Source: Callaeas wilsoni
Lineage: Eukaryota > Chordata > Aves > Passeriformes > Callaeidae
Direction of reading: 5' to 3'
Assembly: GCA_013398955.1 (NCBI GenBank)
Contig: VWPU01009501.1
Coordinates: 457,501-521,500 of the forward strand
DNA length: 64,000 nucleotides
Shown here: positions 1 through 14,409 of the stretch, one piece after another
Position numbering within the stretch: the stretch's first letter is position 1
Layout of the letters: each line of letters begins with the position of its first letter
Notes under the pieces: generated by a model
The model's input: only the letters and a program-made list of their open reading frames with translations
Told to the model about the DNA's origin: nothing
Databases searched by the model: none
Position numbers and translations under genes: made by a program

Positions 1-311
1 ACCTTCTATTTTAAACTACAAATGAAAACAATTAATTTGCTGCTCCACTGTTGCAAAACTACCATTCGCAGAGACAAAAACGCACCCAAATTATAATGCA
101 TCTTCTCAAAATTCCATTTTCTGCCCCCAGATTTAAAATCCTACAATTCTTTCTTGGGAACAGTAGAGGCAATCACAGTTCTGTACCTCTCTGTTCTTTA
201 CTGTGGCTTTTAGAAAATGTGTATCGAGGCAGGATATTTTTTGCCCTTTCAGGTTAATTTGTTTTACCTACTTATTTCTCACTTAAAATCCTAATTCTGT
301 CTGTAGGGTAG

Positions 312-902
312 ATCCTGCCAACCCTCTTTCCATGGGCACATGTGTTTCAAAAGGTTTTCATGCAGGCTTGCTTAGCAGAAGCAGAGTGCAATGATTTCCA
401 TATTTCTGCTACATTTGAGTCTCAGGTATATAAGGAAGATCTTCCCCAGAAATTTCTGTCAGAAGCTCTGATGGTGGGTACAGAGCAGATGGAGCAAACC
501 TGTAGCAGCCGATTGAAAATACAAAGTTTTATGGATTGACTTGTGGTGCCCAACATCTTTGCTGCAGCAGAAGAGAAATCTTCCTTGCACATTCTAGGTC
601 ATGATCCCCTGCGACGCGCCATGTGCTTTGGGACAAACGACATACCAACACTGTATGTTGTCCAGAATAGGTACATTTATGGTACTGCAGATGGTAAAAG
701 ATAAGAAGCTATCCTACATGGACAAACAACTCTGATTGGTGCAGATTAGGGGCCTTGGCAGAAAATGGAGGGAATGAACGACCACCTTATGCAGCTTGAT
801 CCAGAGTGGAATCCCACTCTGATGGTAGACCCTTCACATGTGGCTCCCAAGTGCTTTCCAGTACTCACTAATATTACTAGTATCTGCTTGCATACTTAAT
901 TT
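312..902 (+). pseudogene. Unidentified decayed protein-like frame
   Basis: One frame (codons starting at 312) runs for about 195 codons with only three internal stops: TGA 537, TAA 702 and TAG 747. No frameshift is needed, and the frame ends at a stop near 900. The translated segments look protein-like, for example ESQVYKEDLPQKFLSEAL, GHDPLRRAMCFGTNDIPT and LMQLDPEWNPTLMVDP. That is fewer stops than expected by chance in this AT-rich sequence, which suggests a processed pseudogene or an old transposon fragment. I do not recognise the protein and see no clear poly(A) remnant. Chance cannot be excluded. Confidence 0.3.
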
Positions 903-1501
903 TTGCTGTTTTCTTCCTAGTATTTCTGCACTTGTAGAACTATGTGTAGTTTTGACGTGAGGTTTGTTTGGAGAGAGTTCAGAACATAAATAGTGCCATG
1001 TATTTATCCTGAAGACTGCAGCTCAGCCTCTGCTTGTGGCAAGGTGTGGGAAGGATGGTATTCACCCGGTTCACCTGTGGGAGTTTGCTTTGTGTCTCAG
1101 ATTTGCCTCCAGGAAGGGTTTAACCCACTTACTGGCAGTCGTGTGTGCCCGAGGAGTTGCTTTGAGTGTTCAGTGTGAACCCCAGGTGATTTGGACTGGG
1201 CTCAGGCTACTGAGCTCCTTGAATAAAATGGGGGAGACATTTCAGTTCAGCCAGCAGCATACGAGAAGCCCATATAGAGCATAGAAGCTGAATCTGTCCA
1301 GGCTGCAGCAGGTCGAGTTGCTGATGAGACAAATCCACTGCAGCGCTTGATGCTGTGTGGGGACACCGACAGCCTGGTGGCTCTGTGCCCAGGGACTGTG
1401 CATTCCTGGAGGCTTGGCAGGAGATGACCTGGCCTCAACCACCAAAGGAGAAGAGAAGCAAATAAATTTATAGACCTTTCACATGTACTATTGGCATAGA
1501 T

Positions 1502-1556
1502 TTTATTATTATTATTATTATTATTGTTATTGCTATTGTTATTATTATTTTTCTTT
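1502..1556. repeat. TTA trinucleotide microsatellite, interrupted
   Basis: A run of TTA units interrupted by TTG and GCTATTG, about 16 units in all, followed by a short T run. Confidence 0.9.
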
Positions 1557-4500
1557 AAGAAAAGCATTTTTTGTAGTAAATTTTGTGATGTGAACAAGTT
1601 GCCAATATCCAGTATGTCAGTGTGTATCTGTGGAAGAGTTAAGTCATCACTGTAGTTCATTGCAGTTTGGCATTTCTGACACCTGAGTACGCCTTGCTCC
1701 AACACAGAAATTTAACTCAGCGAGACTGGAGAGAAAAGCAGGATCTGTCCTTTACAGATAAATTAGTTCAATGTTAAATAAGGCAACTTTTATTTATGTT
1801 CTAGATATTAAGCAGGAGGCTAAAATTGTCAGAAATAATTCACATGTTTTAGTGCATATACATAAACCATTCAGATGTGTTAGTTAATGCTTTTTAAATT
1901 AAAAAACATAAAGATCTGTGAACAAGATGAATCTTTAGCAATGAAAAAGACAGCCTCGCAAAACCTTGTCAGCTTGATTCCAGGTTGATGATTCCTATTA
2001 GAAAGAGTCATAATCAGATGTGCTAAAATGATGGCAGTGCTGAATAAGTCAGCAAATGTGAGAAGCAGTAGGACCGGGACCATTGTGGGATGTTGTCAGT
2101 GGTTGATTTCACCAAGTCTCAGTTGGATGTGGCACTGTTTTTTGTTTGAGTATGTTAAAACATTTTTGTTATGAGAATCATAAACAGAGAAAAAGTGTCA
2201 GCCTTATAATTCAAAGAACATTTTCCCCCTCAACCAAATGCCTATGAAATGCACAAATCTGACATTAAGAAAACCAGCCTTAATGGCAGTCTATACTAAA
2301 AGAAGTGTTGTTTCTTTATGCAGCAGCTTCTGTCGTGGTTTTGCAATCATTTGAACACTAGATAAAATAAATGGAACAAGAGTTGTTTCGATTTTACTTT
2401 AATACAACAGAAAGTCAGGTTTTTTTGGCTACAGAAGTCGAGGCTTACATCAAAACAAACTGCAGGCTTAGAGTTTGCAAGGAATTATGGAATGTGGTAT
2501 GTGTCTGGGTTTGCATACTTTATCATCACTGTTGTCTTGTGAGGGCAGGTTTGTCATAACTCACTGCTTCACTTTTCATGAATTACAGTCATGCTTTTGT
2601 TCACAAGCAGTATGAATAGTATAATTTCTCTCTTTTTGTTTTTCTTTATACACACACTCAGAAGTACACTGTGCAAATCTGTGCCACTTACACCAGCAAA
2701 AATCCCTGTGAAGTAAAAATGCAGTTCATGTAAATGCTTGTACACATTAGAAAAACATAAATACAACAGGCTTGTCCCAATATAGAGGAGCGTTTAATGC
2801 TGGCATTACCTATTAAAATCAGTGCATTAGGCTTATGGTAGATGTGTGTATGTTAGTTTAGCATAATACCGCTAAAATTGCCAATCTAAAGCCCAGTTGC
2901 TGTAGCCATTTAGAAAGCAAATGCTCTTTCCCCTTCATTTATAGCAGTATTTGGTCAGTGTGCAATGTGATTAGGACAATATTCCATCACACTAGACTTT
3001 CATTAATCAACAGATAACCCTCTCAGTTGAGTAAATTCAGTTTCTCTGCATCTTAGGGCTAAGACAAAGTATGAATCCTACGTCAGGTCAGTCTAGTCAA
3101 CAAGGCGGGGAAGAGAGAAATAAGGTTATTCTTTTTCCCTGCCCTCTGGGCCACGTCTCTGCCCTTGTGCAGTGCCTGTAGTACAGAGCAGTGTCAGAGA
3201 CAGAGACAGCCTCCTGCCTGCCCTGGTCTGCTGTGGTGGCTTCACCTGGGTGAGTCCAGGGACACAGTGCCATCCTACACACATACAGACATATATGCAG
3301 AAAGATATGGAGAGTCTGGAGCCCCCATCCAGGCACTGAACTGGTGCAAAATGGGAGTTGCTTTTCTGCCTAGAGTAAGTCTGCAGTTTACTGAAGACCC
3401 ACTCAGAGCCAGGGTCGCAGTCCCCTGTGAGCAGTAAGGTAGATGGATCATTCTCTGAATCGACCTTCACCCTCATGTCCAGGGGCTACTACTGTACCTG
3501 TCCCATTTGGGGTCCTCTATCCCTGTACTGCAGCACTTTTATCTTCCCTCTCCATTAGGCCTCTTTTTAAGACTTTCTTAAGTGAAGGAGACCATGGCAA
3601 AAAGTGATTGTTCTTGCCAGTGGGCACTGGGTATGACACCTGATGGCTGCCAAAAAAAGAGACTTCTTTTTCCAAAGCAGAGCAGGTGGCAGTAGCTGAC
3701 TGGAACACCATGCTGGCATTCATTATATCATAGCGCTGACAGCAGAGCTGGAAGCTAACAGGTTCACAGTTGCCTAATGCCATCATGCTGAAGACATTTT
3801 TAGAAAAGTTATGCAATTGATTAGCTGGCTATATATACCTTTTTTTTTTCCAAAATGAGTTGGTATTTTTATCCTAACACAGCTAATACCAATAAAATAG
3901 ATGTACAGGCAGTGTTGCAAGTGATGTTTTTAAAAGGTTTTGGCAGCACATCTTCCCAGAGCTCTCACACCATACCACAAGAGCTTCTTGGAAATTACAT
4001 GAAATGCATAGGAAAGTGACCACATTAATATGGCTCCTAAACCCAAGAGTAATGATTGACTGATTCTTCTAAGAAAGGGTATTTTTTTCCTGTACTTCTT
4101 TTGCTGTGTCTCCCAAACTTCTTCACCTCTCCCCTGTGGAAGGACACAATGCCATCTGAACAGATAGTGAGAAAAAGTGTTGTGTGATCTCGCCGGAATG
4201 GCAACTGTACCATGCTCTACGGTCCAGATTCCCCCTAAATTTAGGCATGTATCTGAGGCACTTAAATTGGGATCAGTGTCAGCCCAACTCTGATAATCCT
4301 GTTGCAGAGACAGATGTTTGAGAGTGTGATTCAGTTTACCTCAGATCTGAGTAAGAAGAGGAAATGTGGGACAGCCACCTTCCCTTCTTTCAGTGCCATA
4401 GTTACACATCTCTGTGTTTAAAGGATTAGGCCAGGACTGTGTTGTCTGTCCAAACTGATACGACAGATGCGGTGAAGTGATTTACTTCAGCTTAAATTGT

Positions 4501-7030
4501 GGCTTAGTTGTGAATTAGCTGGCAAACACTTAAGAAAGACAAATTCTGGTAATATCAATATACGGTTGGATATAGGTGAAAGAAATGACAATAACATTTC
4601 TCCCAGCAATGATGACAGAAGATACATGGCTCATTTATCAGTCTCAGAATCTTTATTAAAGCTTAATGGTAGATGCTGGAGTGAGGGAGCTTTTAATTTT
4701 GCTTTATTGTATTTGCCTAGTGAAATGATTGCAACATTTTCTCTTGGATGAGGACTTTTGCTTCTAAACCTGAACAATCCCAGCATGGCAATATGTTGTA
4801 TGAGAAACTGCAGCGTAAAGCTATGGAGCTATCAGCTAACTCAGACCTCGGCTGGCCCTTTATCAAGCAAAACTCACCATTAATAGTGCAACTTAGATCC
4901 AGTGGGCTCTAAAAAGACATCGAACAAAATCTATACAGGTTGTAATTTTAAAATTTCTCCCATGCTTTTCCTTTCCTTTCTGCCTTTCCCCCTTTATCTA
5001 TTAGTAGTAGTATAATATCTGAAGAATGGGGTAAGGATGAAGGAAAGATATGTAAAATCCAAACTTCTGGGAGAAGAGGGAGTTGAAAATCAATAACCAA
5101 ATGAGCAAGAGAACAATTACTTTCTGCTGCCAATGTTTTCATTTTCCTAGTAGAACTTTTGACCCTGAAATGTTCTACCTGCAGTAGCTCCCGATATTTG
5201 TTAATTATCAACCCACACTTCAAAGCCAACCGGTTTTCAAGGGCTTTTGTGGAGGTTAGCTCAGGAAAATGAGTATTCGGTACTGCAGGAATATGTTTAA
5301 TTTGAGGAGGTTTCATTTTGGTAGGGCTTGGGTTTGCGTGAATGCATTGTACCTCTCGGATGTTTTTAAAGTGTCATAGGGATAGGCCCTTCAAAGAAAT
5401 AAAATAAATGTATGCAATATAAAAGTCACAGGGATATTTCTGACACAGTGTCATATGATTTTGCATTGCCGGATAGCATCTCCTTGAAAATGATAGATAA
5501 ATGGAATGTTTTAAAATATATATGGTGTAGTAGTTGCTGTAGTGACTGATAAGGACATGCAGAAGGCTTTCCATTTTGTTTCACTTTGTTATACCTTTTA
5601 ATAATTTAGCCTAGATATTATTTTTGTGCTGGTAGTATCATTTCTGATCTCACTTGTCCTCTGCCCTCCAAAATATCTTTGAAACTAATAAGTAAAACAA
5701 AGTACCCAATTCTGCCCTTCTCATTTACATGAGATTAAAGCTGGGTTTTGCCCAAGGAGGACTGCATGGTCAGCCCAGTGAAAAAACAATAATACAAAGA
5801 TTCTCAAAAGTCATTGTTAAGATTTCTTTTAATGTCTTTTTAATTTCAGAGAAATTGATGGCTATAAGTAATTCTGAACGCAGCCCAACACACATATTTG
5901 TTGTTAGTAGTGGAAATTTTCTCTTAGCATTTTCTGGTTTTAAGAATGAAGGAAACACTTTAGTGTGTTTCATTACTCCCCCATTCCTGACGGTATTCAA
6001 GCAAAATTTTGATACTAACATTTCCAAATTATATATTTTTTTTAAAAAAATAATTAAAGAACAAATTTAGAAATCAGTTAACCTAAAGGTTAAGTGCAGA
6101 ACAGCATTTGAGCCTAAAGTAACTTAACCCTTCTTTAAAAAGACCTAAGTGTAAAGAATAAAGACAGTATTTTTCCTTTTCCTTTTTTTTAAAGAAGCCA
6201 CATGAAATGTTCTCCGAGTTAAGTTTTACCATTCATAATGAATGCAGTCTCGCCATTCAAATGCGACCATAAGTACACAGAAGATAAGAATTTAATTAAA
6301 TGTAGATTAAAACCAAACAGGAAAACACACTCGCTGATAATTTTATCCCATCCTCTGGCCATATTTTTTATACTTCCTTCTTGTTCTTCTTTGGGCTATA
6401 GCTTATCAACATGCCGATAGTACCATAACTCATTACATCTGATGGTGCTGCTGAAATGTGCAGGCTTGGTGCTTGAATTTCAGAGGCACTTAAAATGCAA
6501 AGCATGTAAATGTCTATGTTAAATATATTAGTGTGGTAATGTTAGTGAAAAGAGAGTGATTTCTTACAAATCCTTGTACTTCACATCATACATTATCATT
6601 GCCCAGTCACAAACTGGTTTAAAAAATATCTGTTTAGGTTTTCTTTTAAAATACATTTCTCTTAAAAGGTATTAATTTTGTTTTCATATGTCTTACCTGT
6701 CAATTTTCATATTAATTTCAGTTACTGAACTAGATCACTGAAAGCATAGAGATTATAATTTTAGGGCTTGGTTAAATACACATGAAGTAAACAGCTGACT
6801 GGGAGAGGTCTGACTTACCCACACAGTGTGGCAGTTCAGGACCAAATCACTGTTCAGGCTAAATGGACCTGGATACCAAAATACTTTTAATCACAGATAT
6901 ATGCATTTTTTACAAATTATGCCATTTTCTTGTTCCACGGAGGGAGACAAGTGTCCAAAAGCTGGGGGGTTAGCAGGGATCTGTGTCCAAGGGATATTCC
7001 CAGTTATAAGGCAGGAAGAGAACTGAGAAC

Positions 7031-7664
7031 AGCCCTGAGGAGGACTTGAGGGTGTTGGTGATGAGAAGCTTGACATGACCTGTCACTGTGCACTTGCAAT
7101 CCAGGAATCCAGCCACATCCTGGGCTGCATCAAAAGCAGTGTGGCCAGCAGGGCAAGGGAGGGGATTCTCCCCTTCTACTCTGCTTTCATATGACTCCAC
7201 CTGGAGTTCTGTGTCCAGCTCTGGGGACCCGTGGAACTGTTGGAGTGGGTCCAGAGGTGGGCCATGACCGGAGGGTGGGAGCATCTCTTCTATAAGGACA
7301 GTCTGAGAGAGTTGGGGTTGTTCAGTCTGGAGAAAAGAAGGCTCATTGGAGACCTTAGAGTGCCTTCCAGTACCTAAAGGAGGCTCACAAGAGAGCTGCA
7401 AATGGACTTTTTGCAAGAGCCTGTAATGATAGGACAAAGGTAATGACTTTACATTGAAAGAGAGGGTAGGTTTATAAATTAGGAAGAAATTCTTTATTGT
7501 GAGGATTGTGAAACACTGGAACAGATGGCCCAGAGATGTTGTGGATGCCCCATCCCTGGAAGTGTTCAAGACACGGCTGGATGGGGCTTGGAGCAGCCTG
7601 GTCTAGTGGAAGGTGTCCTTGCAGATGGGAGGGCTTCCAACACAAAGCATTCTATGATTATATG
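7031..7664 (+). mobile_element. CR1 LINE 3' fragment, sense orientation
   Basis: The block matches the CR1 reverse transcriptase C-terminal region and 3' UTR as I know them. It runs in order through CTGGGCTGCATCAAAAGCAG, CACCTGGAGTTCTGTGTCCA, GAGAGAGTTGGGGTTGTTCA, AAATTCTTTATTGTGAGGAT and GATGCCCCATCCCTGGAAGT, and ends with the CR1 3' terminal motif ATTCTATGATTATATG. It is 5'-truncated like most CR1 copies. Reading frames across it are broken, so it is a dead copy. No target site duplication is expected for CR1. Confidence 0.9.
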
Positions 7665-10600
7665 AATATCCATTTCTATTCATTGGCTCATCTGACTTTA
7701 ACAGTGGTTAACAGCTTGTTACACCAAAGTTACTCCTCTGTCTTACAGCTGAGATACTCCCTTATCTGACAGGGTTCACCGAAGTTCATGCACTTATGCT
7801 AACACTGTTGTCAATTGGGCCCAATTGCTACACACAGCTACATTTTGGTGCATCATTATTGACAATCCATTTAGAAATATTATTTTTTTTATGTACAACA
7901 AGAATAAAACATTGATATGTTATAGGGAAGCAGTTAATGTAGACTGGATTCATGGATTCCAAACTGGCCCGATGGCAGCCTATGTATTTCTGCCTGACCA
8001 GTAGCGTCTAACAAATCTGCAACAAGTTCTTTAGCTAACCAACATTGCAGGACAAAAGAAAATCATGATCCATAAATCATTTGCCCTCAATTTGTCCACA
8101 ATTTTTATTTCCAATGTATTTTGCTCATTGTATTTCCTACACAGTTTGAGGAAAGAAACTATTGCTTCAGCTCTGTGATAGTTTCACTAGTGGTAGAGCA
8201 GACTTTGGACCCTGGTCAGAAATATGGAGATCAAAGTAGTAGTTTGCTTAATTAAATATTATGCTAAGGTTTAGAATGTCAATGTATACTTTAATATGCA
8301 ATCTTGATTTATTAACGACTATTAAAGCATAACTGAAATAATTTCTATGCTTATGTTATCTTATATTTATAACCAAGGCCTCAAAAAAATGGAACTTCCT
8401 TTGGTTTTGCAGAAAGAGAAGGCTATCTTTCTGCTGTTTTATCAGCAAATAAATTATTTATCTATATTTTGCTTTTAAGTGATTTAGAATGCTCTGAGAG
8501 TTGCAGTGTGATTATGAACTTTGCTTCAGCTCTTGACCAAGAGGTATTTTCAAATGAAGAAGATGGATCTGTAACTTTTTATAATTAGATGGCCTTTGAC
8601 CTGAGCTTTGTGGATCAATCAGGAGAGAAATTACTTCATGTAAAAAGTTTAATATTATTAAAAAGTAATTACTGAGGTAATCAGAGCAAACTCTGCACCT
8701 CATCAAGAACCATACCTGACCTGCCATCACTCAAATTTAGGACAGGATTTGAGAGCAAGTTTTCTGGTGCCAGACCAGACATCATAGGAAGTATATGAGA
8801 CCAATGAGTCTCAAAATACTCGATCATTTCTGTAATTTTTCAGGTAGGATCTAGCCTCCATTTCTTCCACTTGACAGCAAAATGAGACAAAATCCTTGAG
8901 AACGTGTATCTAATTTTTTTTTTTTAATTATTAAACTTAATAATAGTTTGTGTCGGGTGAAGCTAAAGTTGAGTCTGGACTTTGGCACATTTCAAAACCA
9001 AATCTTTTCAATGTCAAAGCCATTTGATACATTTAAGCTGATACACCACTATACTAAATTTTTGGACATACTAAAAGAAATAGAGTCTTAGAAATGAGAA
9101 CTATATTTAAATAGACTTAGAAATAAAGTATATTGTTTTTGAAACATCTACTGCTGTCTTGTTACACATGCAGAGAAAAGTCAGCCCAAGGCTTTGTGAA
9201 ACAGTGATTCTTCAAGAGATGGTATTTTTGATCACTACAGTAACATTTGGGGATAGTTTAAAAAACGTGTTTCCAGCCCAGAGATGCTGCAGTACATTTT
9301 AAAGAAAAAGATACTGCAGGTGACAGGAAAATCTGAAACAAGCTGAGTTTCTAGAGGCTCTGCTCTGAAAAGAATGGGTGTAGAATTTCATGTATTAATA
9401 ACACAAAATGTTCAAATGGCTCTGTTAGCATGGAGATCTTAGGCCAGTTCCACAAAGGACTGGTCCATCAAATATAGTTTATACTTTTGAGCAAAGAAAC
9501 AGTAGAGAGAAAGTCTGTATTAATACTTGAGTGTCTGCGAGCTTTTTGGAGCGCATTGTTAGGGCTTCACGCTTTCCAGGAACCACTAAGTGCCGCTCAG
9601 AAACAATGATGGTCTCTTTCCACATCTGCAAGTGTAAGCACTGATTTGCAAAACAATTGATTCTTTTGTACACTTCCTGAGGAAAGGTAGAACAGGCTGC
9701 ATAAAAGCTATAAAATTTATTTTTCATTCATTGTCTCTATTCCCTAAATTCAGGAGGTGTTGGCTTTTCCCTTTCTGCTAGCACAGACAGATGAATAATT
9801 CAGCAAAACAGCAGGTGTGGCAGCACCCACTCCTGCAGAGCACAAGAGCTGCACGGATGTGTCCAACTTTTGATCCTCAGCCAGTCCTGTGCCTCCAAAA
9901 TTGTCTAAGTACTACAGCATGTGATATCAGTAATGTTTTCAGACAGAAAGTCAGTGAAAGGGGGAGCTTTTTGAAAGGAGTGCACTGGATTTATTTCTCC
10001 TCTGACAACTTCATTGCTTTCGAGCTTATCCAATTTTGGTGGAAAGCTGGAGCCCATCCCTGTGGATTTCACCATCTGGTAAAGAAAGGCTCCACAGCAA
10101 AGCAGAGCTTGTGGGACTGAGATCCCTGGTTCTTTTTCCCAAACTGGTGATAGAGGTCCAGTTCCAGCACTGCTGCTTGCTGGTCCCTGCTGCCTCCCAG
10201 GAGACATCAGCCCTGTTTGCTCTGGCACCGCTGGGAAGATGCTGCCATCAGTTCTGCAGAGGCAAGGGAAACATGGCCTGCTGCCAGCTAAGAGGCTGTT
10301 TTGGTATCATCACCTCTCCTCCGGGAGATGGGTGAGGATGGAGAAATGCAGTGGGACACAGCAGCTCTCTGACGGGCAGGGTGAGCCATGAGAATTACTT
10401 CACAGACACTGTAACTGCACTGGTGTCAGAGCTTAATAATTTTGCCAGTGTTTGATCCTGTTTCCCTTTAGAATCGTACCTGATATCAATGCATCAAGAA
10501 AGCCTTCAGCTTCTGTTGTCTAATAAAGACTGTCTCCTAATCCTCATAACTGCATCTGTACTGATGTAGTGAAATGGTCTGTGTTCTACCTCTTTTTTTT

Positions 10601-13367
10601 CAGTATAGTTCATGGGTATATCATGAGTGTACACAAATCTATTTGAGGCAAGAAAGTACTTATGTATTAGCATGGTCTTTTAGGTTTAACAAGTAATTTA
10701 TTAATACATATTTGTTTACAACTTACAGTATCACCCACTAAATGTCCCATATCCTGGTATACACAAGCACATCTTGTACTGTATGAACAAATTCATATTG
10801 CATGCTTACTTTTATTCTTTCTAGTGCAAGGCTGGAACTGCCTGGCAATTCTGCCATTTATTCTGTGAAGTAAAACATGCGAAGCTTTGCATGCAAATGT
10901 GTGATGCCCAGTTGGCGTTAAATTCAAGTAAAGCCCTTTTCACAGCTAACTGATCCCCCAGTGCACAGCAGTACTTACCTTTGTTAATTTCTGAGTCACT
11001 CAAAATAGCAACATTACCTTTTGTCCAAAGGTGCTTACATCCTCAACAAGCACTGTAATGATTGAATCATCAGTTCAGCATGAATAGTTTTAAGTGAGCT
11101 ACCGGGTGGTAATTTCATTAGATTAAGTATCTTTCTGCAAAATGTTTGTGAAAATAAGCCAGGAGAAGTTAACAGTTGTGAAAGCCGAAAGGAGAAAATG
11201 ACCTCTACTAATAAGATTGCAGCCAGTAATATTTTCTGTCATTTTGGCTGAACAATGAGTTCCTTAATAATTCCCTCCCTTCTCAAATCCTTTTTCCGCA
11301 TTTTTCATTTTACAAACACTGGTTTACAGTCTCACAGAAGAACCTAAGTCAGTAAGCCAAGCTCCGAGTACAAACAGGCTTATATGCATCACCTTAGTGG
11401 CAGTATCTCCATCAGGCACTACAGAAAACACCCCCCACCTCATCATGAATGGTAATATTTTAACTGACTCTTTCAAAATTCAGTGCCCAGCCTCAAAGTC
11501 AGATTGTGGCTAAAGCATGTTGCAGTGTTAACAATAACATATTCTTCCCAGAAAAACTAAAATGACAGGTGTAGCTATTGATGCTTCAAGCACATACTCT
11601 GACCTATAGACTCACAATCTGCTGCACTCAATCCAGCACATACTGTGGCAACAGAGCTGTGCTGGAATCATGCTGGAGACAGACTGACAAATGCTATGTA
11701 TGAACTTTAACAGTCTTCCCCAAATGTGGGTTTCATTTGCTTCTTAAGCTGATTGGTGCTGGAAATGAGCATCTCCCTATGTCTTATTGAGAAGTGATTT
11801 TCTTTCTAGTGTATAACGCTATAAACTATAGGGAATATATATGTAATGTGGTCTCTTTTCATATGTTCCAATACTTAAAGCCTTGAGTTAAAAGGCTGCT
11901 TCTTGTGAAATGTGTATCCTTCAGTTGAATTTTGCAGGTAGAGTCTTGCTGCATTATAATTGCAAGTAGTATTGCCCTTCCGATTATTTCTCTGGACTTC
12001 CCGATTTCTGCAAAAGAAGCAATTACAAAGAACTAAAGTGATAATACAGCAAACATAACTTTAATTCTGCTTTTGGTGATTTATCAGTTATTATATTTTG
12101 AATTTCTCTTCAGATCATTGATTCCAGTTTGATTTTGCTCATACATCAATCTTCTCTAATTCTAAGTAAATATAAGTCACATTTTTTACATTATACCCCT
12201 CAGAGAATTTTATTTTTTCATTTCAGTAAGCATTATTTGAATCATAAAAAAAATACATTACAGTATTCATAATGTGCTGCATATGTGACAGTTTTTGAAC
12301 TTTAATATTCTTTTCTGTAGTGCGAGGGCTTAGCAGACTATAAAAGAGACATATTGTTTATAATGTTTCTGCACCACAACAAATGATGCACTTCTAGCAT
12401 CTATGAAATGGCAGTAGTTTTCTAAATTTGTGATTCTTCTGTGTTCAGCAGTCAAGAACAGTTGTACATCTGCTCAGCACAGACTTTAGGAGACCATGAA
12501 CTTTAATTGAGGAAAAATAATGAGGGTTCAGGGACCACTGATACAGAGTTGGTTGGTAAGGCAGGTGCCCTGCTGCCAGATCAGTGGATTATTTACTCCT
12601 TTGTCATAAACAAGAAACAGTTGGGTCTTTGTAGAGATTACATTCATATTCCAAAGCCAGGCTGCCTTTTTCTGTTCTCTTGTAAACATGCAGTGTATTG
12701 AATACTTTTGAAACTTGGTCTGAAAAACATAATAGCTTTGCTCCTTCATTAAATGATGTAATGGTAACCTTAATAGTGAATTTAAAGGAACAATTTTAAG
12801 TGCAGTGATATTCATCCTAGTGGGCATACTAATTAATAATCTATACTTCATGTGCACGGAAAGGATTTTGGGGGTGTTGGAGCACGTTTACACATGTATA
12901 CAAAGGCATATTTGTAATGCAAAAAGTTAGATAAAAGTACAGAATAAGAAAGACAATTATATGAAGATATTTAGAAGGAGAGAAAAAAAATGAGAAATGC
13001 AGCTGAGCACATTTAGCCAATCTTTTACAGTCTGACTACTATAATGATAATGTTGTTTCAGAATAGAGTTTATAAAAATTTTACACACCACTGAAGTGGA
13101 ATTTTCTGATGCTTTAATCAGAAAAAATACAGACTGCTTTTCCACGTGAGTCAAGCAAGTAATCAGGAGTTTCAGTAAGCATCCCTAATCCTGAGTGTGC
13201 TAGTGGCTATCTTTTGCACACCTGTGTAACCCAACAGGGCAAGGTTAGCCAAAAATGGCATGTTCTGACCTCATAGGTATTCATTAGAAAAGCAAACAAA
13301 GACTACTGTGCAAGACTGCATGGAATAAGCCTTAATTTCCATTTTAACACGTTAGTCAGTCTCACAT

Positions 13368-14163
13368 TAGAATCATAGAATCATAGAAATGTTTAGCTTG
13401 GAAAGACTTTGAAGATCGTTGGGTCCAACCATTTACCCAGCACTGCCAAGTCCACCACTGAATCATGTCCCTAAGTGCCACATTGACACACCTTTTAAAT
13501 ACTTCTAGGCATAGTGACTCTAGTACTTCCTTGAGCAGCCTGTTCCAATGCTTGACAACTCTTTCCAAGAAGAAAATTTTTCAAATGTACAGCCTAAATC
13601 TCCCCTGGTGCAATTTGAGGCCATTTCTTCTTGTCCTGTTGCTTGTTACGTGGGAGAAGAAACCAACCCCCACCTCACTACACTCTCCTTTCTGGTAGTT
13701 GTAAAGAGCCATAAGGTCTCCCTGAGCCTCTTTCTACAGGATAAACAGCCCCAGCTCTCTCAGCGGCTGCTCATGTAATTTACTCTCTAGACCCTTCACG
13801 AGCTTTGTTGCCCTTCTTGGGACACGCTCCAGCACCTCAGTGTCCCTCAGGTAGTGAGAGGCCCAAAACTAAACCCAGGATTCAAGGTGTGGCCTCACTA
13901 GTGCTGAGTACAGGACAATCACTGCCGTAATCCTGCTGGCCACAGCATTTCTGATACCAGCCAGGGTGTCACCTGGGCACATGGCCAGCTCATGTTCAGC
14001 TGGCTGTTGACCAACACTTCCAGGTCGTTTTCAGCCAGGCAACTTTCCAGACACCCTTCTCCAAGCCCATAGCATTGCACGGGGGTGTTGTGATTCAAGC
14101 GCAAGACCCAGCACTTCGCCTTATTGAACCTCATAGCGTTGGCCACAGGACATTGACCTTGAT
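13368..14163 (-). pseudogene. CR1 ORF2 C-terminal segment and 3' UTR (dead)
   Basis: The - strand reads AMRFNKAKCWVLRLNHNTPV and, after frameshifts, [32 protein letters not shown] and [10 protein letters not shown]. These are the usual last blocks of avian CR1 ORF2. The terminal repeat of the element is at 13368-13385. Confidence 0.85.
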
Positions 14164-14409
14164 CTAGTTGAAATCCTCTGTGAGAACATGTGCAAGCAAT
14201 TGTGAGACTTCTCTTAGCTGCCTAGAGAATATTTCATCTGCCTTTTCATCTTGTTTGGGAGGTCTCTTGTAACAGACTCCCACCATGATAACTGTGTTGT
14301 TGGCCTTCCCCCTGGTTCTTAACCAGAAACACTCAACCCTATCCTCACCATCATTAAGCTCTAGACAACTGAAACCCTCCCAACATAGAGGGCTACCCCA
14401 CTGCCTCCC
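14164..14409 (-). pseudogene. CR1 ORF2 endonuclease segment, left of the insertion (dead)
   Basis: The - strand translation contains LNDGEDRVECFWLRTRGKAN, IMVGVCYKRPPKQDEKADEI and ends HVLTEDFN. It corresponds to the APE-type endonuclease domain of CR1 ORF2, in which a GDFN-like motif is conserved (here EDFN). The next bases of the element jump to LDQGQCPVANAMRFNKAKC, a region near the ORF2 C terminus, so the reverse transcriptase core is deleted at about 14164. Confidence 0.8.
14404..14409. repeat. Left target site duplication CCTCCC of the LTR-like insertion
   Basis: The same hexamer is at 14982-14987, flanking the inserted block. In uninterrupted CR1 copies the sequence here is continuous, and the second copy is redundant. 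Confidence 0.65.

Noticed and set aside
3097..3476. Overlapping open frames in a moderately GC-rich patch
   Set aside because: No domain, no splice context and low-complexity composition. No reason to call a gene.
9791..10335. Several open frames of about 100 codons on both strands
   Set aside because: They overlap one another in different frames, lack recognisable motifs and are bounded by no plausible splice or promoter signals.
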